Below are positions 33,890 to 41,358 of a DNA stretch of 64,000 nt, piece by piece. This DNA is from DATJGF01 sp035495315 (GTDB lineage Bacteria > Verrucomicrobiota > Verrucomicrobiia > Limisphaerales > UBA8199): contig DATJGF010000232.1 of NCBI GenBank assembly GCA_035495315.1, forward strand, positions 6,315-70,314, in the 5' to 3' direction. The first letter of the stretch is position 1; each line of letters begins with the position of its first letter. The position numbers and the translations under genes are program-made. The notes below the pieces were generated by a model. The model did no database searches. It worked only from the letters and a program-made list of their open reading frames with translations, and was not told where the DNA came from.

Positions 33890-35455
33890 CTAGTCGTCTG
33901 TACACCCGGCGCCCAGACGCGAGGCTAGCAGCGCCGACTTCAAGGCATACGCCCGGGAAACCGCGATCTCCTCCTGGGCTTTTAGACCGAGTCGCACCTC
34001 CTGGTTGCCGTTGAACCTTGCCCCCAGTTCCACTGCCCGGGCCTCAAACAGGTCATCCGCCATTCTCACAAAGAGGAGCGGCTTGCCGTCCACCCGCTCC
34101 ACAGCCGTAGCCGGCACCAGCAGTGCGGCTTGATCCGCTCGTGTCACAATCCGCGCCCGTGCAAACATTTTATCCTTCAACAACCCGCGCGGATTAGCGA
34201 ACTCTGCACGAGCGCGGCCCATGCGTGTTCGCTCATCTACGCCCGGTCCCACCCAGGTCAGCTTCCCGGTGAACACTTGGCCCGGAATAGAGTCGATGCG
34301 AAGTTCCACCTCCTGTCCAACCTGCATCTTCGCCAGCGCCACCTCGGGCACTTGCAGCATCGCCCACATCGTTGAACGATCCACGATCGTGAACAATGGC
34401 TTGCCAGCTTCCACCAGCGCACCGCGCACTGCCATACGTTCGGCAATTTCTCCCACAAACGGCGCCCGCACCTCAAGCAGCACCTGCTCGTCCGGTTTCT
34501 TGCCCATCGCCGCAATCTGTTCCTCGGTAAATCCCAAGGTGCGGAGTTGATGCCACGCCGATCGGTGTGCCGCCTCGGCTTCCTGCAAGGACTGCTCTGA
34601 AGTGACCCGCTGCTCCCGCAGCTTTTGCTCCCGCTCCAGCGTCTGGTGCGACAACACCGCCTTGGCCACTGCCTCCGCTATGCCAGCCGACCAAATCTTG
34701 GCCACGGTCTGCTTTTCTTCCACCTTGCTGCCAAGGTCCACCTCGACTGCCTGGACAATTCCACTCACGGGCGCGGCGATTTGCGCCAGCTTATTCTGGT
34801 TAAAAACCACCTCCGCTACGCAATCAATTGCGTCAGCAATCCTTCCTCTCTGGGCCATCGCAGTCCGCACACCGACTATTTCCACCGAGCGAACCGAGGG
34901 CAGTCGCACCTTCAAGCCCTCTCCGGGTTTGAGCGAGGCAACCAGTTCGGGATGACAAATCCCGCACTCGCCCTCGGCCACCCCATGCTCAGCGCAAAGA
35001 AGAGTTTTGCCGGTGGCTCCGGCCCCGGTTGCAGCTTTTCCCTTTGTCTTGAGCTCGGGATGGCAAAGAAAACACTCATCCTCATAGAGCGAATGCTCCT
35101 GGCAGTAAGGCCGATTCTTGTCCTGCGCTTCGGGATGGCAGATGAAACAACGGTCTTCGTAGCGGCCATGCTCCTTGCACCACAACCGTCCTTTCTCACG
35201 CAGCGACGGGTCACAAATGAAACACAACTCTTTGGGCGCCTCGTGATTGGCGCATTTGGCGCCACTCAGCGTTAGTTGGCTGCCGCCGGTATTTGGCTCA
35301 TCGTTGGTTGCGTGTCCGGTATTTGCCAGCTTGTGCCTCGAGTGATTGTGCTCGCCATCCCCCGTGCGGGCTTCCTGCTTCGAGCACCCTGCGAAAACCG
35401 ATACGGTGAGGAGTGCCACCAGGGCAGCGAAGTTTGATATTATTCTTTTTTTCAT
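33890..35455 (-). CDS. RND periplasmic adaptor (CzcB/CusB-like) with four N-terminal C2HC modules
   Basis: 521 aa from the ATG at 35455 (an in-frame GTG lies two codons earlier). A lipoprotein signal ends VFAGC24. After a His-rich linker (about 34-50), residues 68-170 carry four modules with identical spacing C-x2-H-x6-C-x2-C: 68/71/78/81, 93/96/103/106, 118/121/128/131 and 154/157/164/167. The last three also read CxxCH. Residues about 185-521 are the usual adaptor: lipoyl/barrel-sandwich (QIAAPVSGIVQAVEVDLGSKV), alpha hairpin and beta-barrel (VGQEVELRIDSIPGQVF). The modules probably chelate the exported metal. Confidence 0.92.
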   Translation of the reverse strand: MKKRIISNFAALVALLTVSVFAGCSKQEARTGDGEHNHSRHKLANTGHATNDEPNTGGSQLTLSGAKCANHEAPKELCFICDPSLREKGRLWCKEHGRYEDRCFICHPEAQDKNRPYCQEHSLYEDECFLCHPELKTKGKAATGAGATGKTLLCAEHGVAEGECGICHPELVASLKPGEGLKVRLPSVRSVEIVGVRTAMAQRGRIADAIDCVAEVVFNQNKLAQIAAPVSGIVQAVEVDLGSKVEEKQTVAKIWSAGIAEAVAKAVLSHQTLEREQKLREQRVTSEQSLQEAEAAHRSAWHQLRTLGFTEEQIAAMGKKPDEQVLLEVRAPFVGEIAERMAVRGALVEAGKPLFTIVDRSTMWAMLQVPEVALAKMQVGQEVELRIDSIPGQVFTGKLTWVGPGVDERTRMGRARAEFANPRGLLKDKMFARARIVTRADQAALLVPATAVERVDGKPLLFVRMADDLFEARAVELGARFNGNQEVRLGLKAQEEIAVSRAYALKSALLASRLGAGCTDD

Positions 35456-35491
35456 AACCACTCACTGCTTAGTTGTTGAAGTTTGGACTGT

Positions 35492-36766
35492 CTATGGCCG
35501 GAGCAAGGCCTCCAATTCCGCCTGCGCAATGTTCATTTCCAGCAGTTTTTGCTGGTAGGCCAGTCGCGCCTCCGCTGTCGTTCGTTGCGTGTCCAGTAGG
35601 TCGATGAAGCCGAACTTTCCTTCCTCGAAACCTGTTCGCACCAGTCGCAACGCTTCCGTTGCCTTTGGCAAAAGCCGGTCCCGATAGCTGGCCACTTGCT
35701 CGATGGCTGTGCGGTAGCGCTTCTGTGCATTAGCCCATTCCCGCTGCAATGCCTGCTGTACACGGGTCAGTTCCGCCTCCGCCACAGCTACGTTTGCCTT
35801 GGCCTCCTCCTTCTTGCCCTTACCGGTGTCCAGGATGGGCAACGGCAGTGCAAACCCGAGTTGGATGATTGATTGATCCGTCTCCCCTATGCGACCTCCC
35901 GACATGCCCACCTGAACATCAGGGTAGGGATCCAGCCGTGCCCGGCGTTGCTCCAGATCCGCTTTTGCTACCTCGGTGCGGGCCGCGGCGGTGCTCGGAT
36001 GCCGGTCCAACATGCTTTCTGCTCGGGCTTCCGTCAGCGTACTATCAGGTGCGTCCGCCAGCGCTCCCGATAAGTTCGCGTCCCTCAGGTCTGGCCGTCC
36101 AAGCACGGTTGCAAATGCTTGCCGCACGGTGGCCAAGTCCCGCTCAAAATCTGCCAACTCCGTCCGCGCCTGCTCCAACTGGACTTCGGCCCGTAACTGC
36201 TCCTGGTAGGCCGCTGCGCCGGCATCCACACGCTTCCTTGCCGTTGCCGCCGATGACTCAGCCACCGACACTAACTCCCTCGACACTTCCACCAATCGCT
36301 CTGTGGCCAGGACGCGGTAGAAGCCCGCCTTCACGTCACGCACCACTTCTGTCCGCCGCAAGGCCAGTTCGGCTTCAGAAAATTTGACGCCGGCACCACC
36401 AATCCTTTTGTCCAGTGATTTCTTTCCCGGATAGGGCAGCGTCTGTATGATTCCGATCGTCTGCTTCGCATCTGAAAACCCATGCCCGTTGCTGACAGGC
36501 CAATCCTCTGCCTTCAGCTCCAGCTCCGGGTTTGTCCACTTGCCGGCCTGGTGAGCTCGTCCTGCAGCTGCCTCCACGCGTGCGCCCGAGGCTCGCAATT
36601 CCGGATTGCTCTCAAGGGATATGCGAACAGCTTCTTCCAGGCTCAAGGTATTTGTCGCAATGCCGGAACTCGTCCCGACCGCTGTGCTACAGGCACCAGC
36701 AGCACCGCTTGCCAACAACATCACAACCGGCAACCCCAACCATCTCGAATCCCAAATCTTCTTCAT
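35492..36766 (-). CDS. TolC-family outer membrane channel (CzcC-like)
   Basis: A 424-aa protein with a signal peptide (first about 26 residues, ending SGAAGACS; possibly a lipoprotein). Two TolC/OEP repeats are seen: LSLEEAVRISLESNPELRASGARVEAAAG at about 41-70 and a matching helix pair later with DLEQRRARLDPYPDVQVGMS, then FEEGKFGFIDLLDTQRTTAEARLAYQQ near the end. It would form the outer-membrane exit duct of the metal-efflux pump. It is first or second gene of the czcCBA-like operon; the adaptor begins 37 bases after its stop. Confidence 0.92.
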   Translation of the reverse strand: MKKIWDSRWLGLPVVMLLASGAAGACSTAVGTSSGIATNTLSLEEAVRISLESNPELRASGARVEAAAGRAHQAGKWTNPELELKAEDWPVSNGHGFSDAKQTIGIIQTLPYPGKKSLDKRIGGAGVKFSEAELALRRTEVVRDVKAGFYRVLATERLVEVSRELVSVAESSAATARKRVDAGAAAYQEQLRAEVQLEQARTELADFERDLATVRQAFATVLGRPDLRDANLSGALADAPDSTLTEARAESMLDRHPSTAAARTEVAKADLEQRRARLDPYPDVQVGMSGGRIGETDQSIIQLGFALPLPILDTGKGKKEEAKANVAVAEAELTRVQQALQREWANAQKRYRTAIEQVASYRDRLLPKATEALRLVRTGFEEGKFGFIDLLDTQRTTAEARLAYQQKLLEMNIAQAELEALLRP

Positions 36767-36879
36767 AACTCGAACAACTTAACAACGCACAAAAGGGAGA
36801 AACGCGGCGTGCGCAGACACCGCACCGGCCAGAGAGTCCCGGACAGGGTTCGCCAACCAAACGTCCCGAGCGGGACCAA

Positions 36880-37284
36880 TTAAGCGATACAGGAAGGAGC
36901 GCGCGGTGGGAGTGCCGTGCGGCAGAAGTAAATGAAACTGTTAGTGCTTTCCGGAGGAGGAGTGCTCCACTCCGCGAGGGCAGCTGGGCCCGCATCAATC
37001 AGTTCAAGTTTTGCAGGGGCGTCGAAAAGGATCAGAATTTGAGAAGATGACAAATGAGGAGACTCCACCCGGTTGTCCGAAGCCTTGTAACCGCCTGTCA
37101 CCACCCAATCGCAGATTCCGGTGCATTCCTCGCCATTGGGCTGCTGAGCAGTCGCATGACAAATCACCCAAGCGGGCGCCGTTCCGGACTCCATCGCGAA
37201 GGCCTGCTCGGCTTGACAGTGAACGATGCAGACAAGCCAATTGGCCAACACCATCAAGGTCAGGAAGTTTTTAGTCCAACTCAC
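36880..37284 (-). CDS. Small secreted protein upstream of the metal-efflux operon
   Basis: A 134-aa protein with a signal peptide (MSWTKNFLTLMVLANWLVCI then VHCQAEQA). The mature part contains cysteines in VICHATAQQ, EECTGICDWVV and IYFCRTALPPRAPSCIA. The context suggests that it senses or binds metal, but no family is recognised. It lies 113 bp upstream of the TolC-like gene on the same strand and may be the first gene of that operon. A few Cys and one His are the only candidate ligands, so the function is uncertain. Confidence 0.6.
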   Translation of the reverse strand: MSWTKNFLTLMVLANWLVCIVHCQAEQAFAMESGTAPAWVICHATAQQPNGEECTGICDWVVTGGYKASDNRVESPHLSSSQILILFDAPAKLELIDAGPAALAEWSTPPPESTNSFIYFCRTALPPRAPSCIA

Positions 37285-37520
37285 GCATCAATTAATAATT
37301 CATTTCGGCGCTTGGTGCAATCGTTTAACCCGCCAATTACCTGGCCCGGGAGGTATCGCAGAAAGCGCGACAGCAATGTATCGCTTATTGGTGAACTTTC
37401 CCCGGGGCCAACCTTTGGGTCAAATTCGTTGAGCCACTATTTGCAGCTGTGAAAAAACTCCCTTTATCCGACACGCCCGATAGAATCGGGTTTCAAGTAC
37501 AACCAATATTGCACAAAAAA

Positions 37521-38225
37521 ATGTCGAACACAGAGAAGTCCAGCCGGCCCGCGAGTGCAGATTATCCTGTCGATCCTGCGGAGCGTAGCAACCAGGAAGC
37601 GCGTCTCAGAAAAGCGGCTGCAGCTGGAGCTACCGCTTCAAAATCTCCCCTCGCAGCGCTGATGCTCCAACGACCTGCGTCACTCCCGGCATCGCAAAAA
37701 GTTGAGGAACCACAAACAACTTTGCCCAAATCCGCCGCGTCGACACAGACCGCTCCTGAAACCTCCAACGGACGAAGCGCACCGGGGATAACCAATGACG
37801 AAGTTCTTGCTGAATTGCGAAAAATTTCGGCTTGGGCTGACCTGCAGCGCAAACTTGCCAAATGCTCACTCGTTCTCTTGGCCGGTTTTGTTGCAGTCGT
37901 AGTCGGCATTTTCATGCGCATGGAGCAGCATCTGACGACAAACCTCGAGAGCAACCCGCCTCCCCATCAATCGGATTGGTACGATGTGGAGCGCAATGTG
38001 CGGTTAGGTGATTTTGAAAAGGCGACAGCAATCGGTGAAGAACTGATCCTGAAGACGCCCCAGTATCCGGAAGCCCATGAACGACTGGCCAAAGCCTACC
38101 TGGCAGCTGGCAACCTCGAAAAAGCGAAGGAACATTACGCTGAGGCTTTTCGCCTGTTTCCATCTGAAGAAAACGAAAAGTCGCTCAGCGCGATTGAAAA
38201 AAGAGTCAAAGCAGCCAACCCCTGA
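37521..38225 (+). CDS. TPR protein with a single membrane helix
   Basis: 234 aa from the ATG at 37521 (MSNTEKSSRPASADYPVDPA); an in-frame GTG at 37449 would add 24 residues. The N-terminal about 110 residues are polar and Ala/Ser/Pro-rich, probably disordered. A transmembrane helix follows (CSLVLLAGFVAVVVGIFM). The C-terminal part has two or three TPR-like helices (GDFEKATAIGEELILKTPQYPEAHERLAKAYLAAGNLEKAKEHYAEAF). It probably exposes the TPRs on one face of the inner membrane as a protein-binding platform. No partner is evident nearby. Confidence 0.75.
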   Translation: MSNTEKSSRPASADYPVDPAERSNQEARLRKAAAAGATASKSPLAALMLQRPASLPASQKVEEPQTTLPKSAASTQTAPETSNGRSAPGITNDEVLAELRKISAWADLQRKLAKCSLVLLAGFVAVVVGIFMRMEQHLTTNLESNPPPHQSDWYDVERNVRLGDFEKATAIGEELILKTPQYPEAHERLAKAYLAAGNLEKAKEHYAEAFRLFPSEENEKSLSAIEKRVKAANP

Positions 38226-38259
38226 GGCCTTGCCCGCAGGAGGCAAGCAAAGAAAAAAG

Positions 38260-38508
38260 TCATCGGGTATAGTGTCGTGATTGGTCAACCGCCTCCTCGA
38301 TTGATGTCTTGGGCACGTCACCTGTCCAAACTCTAAGCTTCCCGCGTTTAATAACGCGCCCGGACGTGTTGGCCTCCACTTCCAAGACGATCCGCCCTGG
38401 GGTCGCCCAAACGATGAGTTTCTGCCTCCGAGGGATGCCTGCGGCCCGCCGCAATTCGCGCGAAAGGACGATCCGGTTGGAGGCGTCTAGTTCAACGATT
38501 GTTTTCAT
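38260..38508 (-). CDS. AbrB/MazE/SpoVT-type DNA-binding protein (orphan antitoxin-like)
   Basis: An 82-aa protein with an N-terminal swapped-hairpin AbrB domain: KTIVELDASNRIVLSRELRRAAGI (the LxxxNRIxLxxxLRxxxGI pattern), then PRRQKLIVWATPGRIVLEV. The C-terminal tail (about 50-82) is the part that usually wraps a PIN-type toxin. No PIN or MazF gene follows: the next gene downstream is on the opposite strand, and upstream lies a plus-strand gene. It is either an orphan antitoxin or a free regulator. Its end is convergent with the TPR gene. Confidence 0.75.
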   Translation of the reverse strand: MKTIVELDASNRIVLSRELRRAAGIPRRQKLIVWATPGRIVLEVEANTSGRVIKRGKLRVWTGDVPKTSIEEAVDQSRHYTR

Positions 38509-38664
38509 GCCATTAGTATGGCGTGGTCATGGCGAGCATGCGAGCTTCGACAAATGAAACGATGTAGCATCTGCGCGATGCGCCCACGGGTTTTCCCCAT
38601 GCTTTGCGACGAGAGGCATTTTTAGAATGGCACCCCGCCTGCTGCCAATGGGCCATTCTGGAGA

Positions 38665-41358
38665 ATGGAACCGACGACGCAACTTGGCGCGTGCCTACTC
38701 CTGGTGGGCGGCGTTAGCCTGTTGATACTAGGCGCTTTGGCTGGTCGAAAGATATCCGGGCGCAAGCGCTGGTTTGTGGTCGTAACCTGTCTCTTGCCCG
38801 CGGTCACTTTCGTGATTATTGCCGCCCTTGCCTGGCATAAAATCCGTGAAGATGCTCGCCAGAGCTCGAAGATTTTCGCCGCCATCAGCCCGGTCTCGGT
38901 GCTGACGGGTGAAGAGCAAAGGGCGTTTCTGCTCCTGAGCCGAAGCTCTCCTCGAATACGCGATGGCGTCATGAAACTGGCTTTCGCGAATTCATCCAAC
39001 GCGGCGCTGGCGCTGCCACGGATGGAGATTCTGCTTCAGTCTACTCTACAACTCGACTCCACCGGTGAAGGCCGCAACCATCTCTGGAACCGCATTGTGG
39101 AACCAGTTCTGCGGCGCAAACCGGCTCGAGAAGTGATTATGTTGTCGGCGGCGACGGCTTCCATAGGCGGTTACGACTCGAATCGAGTAACCGCGATTCT
39201 ACAGTTACTGGGCCCACTGATCGCTCAAGAAACTAACTTGGAGCAACGCTCCATTGAACTAGGGCTTTTCGTTCCGCTTGTCGACTTCGCTTCTGCCGAC
39301 CAAATCGAACCGGTGGCGAACCTGTTGCTCTCGGAGTTGCTTGGGGAGCCAAATCCGATGGAAGCAAACATCAAAACTGGATTACTTAATCCCACCGGTT
39401 CTCGGCGTGTCCGTGATTTGCGAAGGTTGGTGTCCCGGTTCTCCGAAGCGCCTGCACAACGGTTCGCCGAACGCGTGATTGCCGCGCTGGGCACAGAAAC
39501 CAACTCTTCGGTGGCATTGGCAATGGGAAAGGTATTGGAAGAGGTCAAATTCGAACTCGATCCCAGCCAAGTGGCTCGAGCCACGACAAATCTCGATCGT
39601 CAACTGCCCAGACGGCAGGGCGGTGTGATGCAGGATCGCGCCGGACCGTTGACGGGCCTGGCGGAAGTGATGACGCCCCAACAGGCGGCGAATGCCATGA
39701 CTCTCCTTTTGGGCGTTTTGCGGCAAGAGCCCGATTCCTGGTATCACAAGGAGCTAACTCGCCCGTTCAAGCCGCTGGCGCAACGGCTGAGCGTTGAAGA
39801 CGTCCAACGGTTGGCTGAACCCATCGCCGAAGTCTCTCCCGACACTCTGGAACTGATTCGAGACCGCGTCCCGCAGGAACAAGCTTACCTTTGGACGGAT
39901 CGGTGGATGCAGAAGGCGATTGACATCGCCAACCCGACTCGCCGCCGCTCGCAAATGCCACAGGTTGCTACGCTGGTTGCGCGATTGACTCCGGAGCGAG
40001 CAGCCAAACTGGCCGAAGAAGTTTGGCAAGTCTTTCTTAATGAGCCGGACTGGAACCGGCGCTCAGACGAAGCAAGCTTCCTGGTGATGTTGGTGCCGCA
40101 GTTGACCGACGAGGTGGCTGCCTCCCTGGCAAGGCGCGTCGTCGAGCAAATGCTGCAGCGCCGGTTGGATTTGCCCACCCTCGTAACGATTCTCACTCCA
40201 CTTTTGCCGCATTGCGATCCAGCCACGCTTCAAGAGGCGGTCGCTTGTGTGATGAAAACGTACGATCGGCCGAGACGCGGATTTGGCCCAACGAGATTGG
40301 AACAGCGTGCGTTTCTGCTCGGCGCCGGTTTCACAGCGGATGAGGTGGAACGCGTGCTGGAACCACTCGTCACCGCTTTTGAAAACCTCGAGCATGCCGA
40401 AACGTATCTGGATTTGGTAACCAGCCTAAGGTCGCTCGGAGATCATTTGTCCCGCGAGCAAAACGAGCGCGTCGCCAACCGCATGGTGTTTCTCTTCACT
40501 CAGAAGCCGAATATGATCGGACTGAGTTTGCTGTCCGAACTGGCGACCAACATCACGCTGACACCTTATCAGGCAAAACGCATCGCGGATATCCTGCTTC
40601 CCTCGGCGCTCGAGTGCCATATGCCAGACAGCGACTGGATCGCGCGTTGGACCGGGCCGTTCTTAACGCGACTCGCCGCGGCGCAGGTCGAGGCCACTGG
40701 CCATGAAATCATTTCGGCCATGGCCCGGATGCACGAACAGATGGGAGCGGTGCTCGACGCCAGATGTCTTCTGCAACTCACGAACGTGCTGCAGCCCGAT
40801 CAGGCGCGGCGATTGGGCGATCAGCTTCTGCAAATTCCTGCTCAGCGCGGCAATCACCCCGGGTTCGCATCGGTGATGGATACCGCGCGGAGTTGGGGGA
40901 CTCCTCAACAGCTGGCAGTATCGAGCAGCAATTATCCGGGCTCCGCGCACCTGTCCGCGTCCCAGCAGGTTCACGAGTCAGTAAGCGACTGGGCACTGCC
41001 GTGGGAATTCGTCGAACACCAGGAGAAACAATGTTACAAGTATCGTCTCGAAGCGTGGGCGTCGAGTCTTGCCGGCATGGTGGACGTCATGACAAGGACG
41101 AACGCTGGGTTCGTTGCCGAACAAGTCGCCGCACGTTGTGCTGCGCAAGGCGAGCTGGAACCGATGCTGTACGATGAGGACATTGCCAGGGTGTTGCAGT
41201 ATGCCTCGGACACCTCCTTAAATCGAATTTTGACCACCCCATTCATGGTCGGCGGCTTGCGGCGGATGGTTGTTCGTGCTTGCGAGCTGAAAACCGGCAA
41301 GTCATTCCAAGGCGATGAATGGCGAATGCTCGGTTCGACGGTGAGGACAAATCTATAA
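38665..41358 (+). CDS. Large membrane-anchored alpha-solenoid protein, unknown function
   Basis: An 897-aa protein not recognised as a named family. Two transmembrane helices open it (about residues 8-24 and 36-56). The remaining 840 residues are helical with loose repeats of about 45-50 residues built on L.[PR]L(T/S)..[QED]A..[AL]A..[LV]: for example VMTPQQAANAMTLLLGVL, RLSVEDVQRLAEPIAEV, RLTPERAAKLAEEVWQVF and VLQPDQARRLGDQLLQI. This is like HEAT-like solenoids in large verrucomicrobial proteins. The stop overlaps the next gene's ATG (TAATG at 41356-41360), so the two are translationally coupled and probably work together. Confidence 0.7.
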   Translation: MEPTTQLGACLLLVGGVSLLILGALAGRKISGRKRWFVVVTCLLPAVTFVIIAALAWHKIREDARQSSKIFAAISPVSVLTGEEQRAFLLLSRSSPRIRDGVMKLAFANSSNAALALPRMEILLQSTLQLDSTGEGRNHLWNRIVEPVLRRKPAREVIMLSAATASIGGYDSNRVTAILQLLGPLIAQETNLEQRSIELGLFVPLVDFASADQIEPVANLLLSELLGEPNPMEANIKTGLLNPTGSRRVRDLRRLVSRFSEAPAQRFAERVIAALGTETNSSVALAMGKVLEEVKFELDPSQVARATTNLDRQLPRRQGGVMQDRAGPLTGLAEVMTPQQAANAMTLLLGVLRQEPDSWYHKELTRPFKPLAQRLSVEDVQRLAEPIAEVSPDTLELIRDRVPQEQAYLWTDRWMQKAIDIANPTRRRSQMPQVATLVARLTPERAAKLAEEVWQVFLNEPDWNRRSDEASFLVMLVPQLTDEVAASLARRVVEQMLQRRLDLPTLVTILTPLLPHCDPATLQEAVACVMKTYDRPRRGFGPTRLEQRAFLLGAGFTADEVERVLEPLVTAFENLEHAETYLDLVTSLRSLGDHLSREQNERVANRMVFLFTQKPNMIGLSLLSELATNITLTPYQAKRIADILLPSALECHMPDSDWIARWTGPFLTRLAAAQVEATGHEIISAMARMHEQMGAVLDARCLLQLTNVLQPDQARRLGDQLLQIPAQRGNHPGFASVMDTARSWGTPQQLAVSSSNYPGSAHLSASQQVHESVSDWALPWEFVEHQEKQCYKYRLEAWASSLAGMVDVMTRTNAGFVAEQVAARCAAQGELEPMLYDEDIARVLQYASDTSLNRILTTPFMVGGLRRMVVRACELKTGKSFQGDEWRMLGSTVRTNL

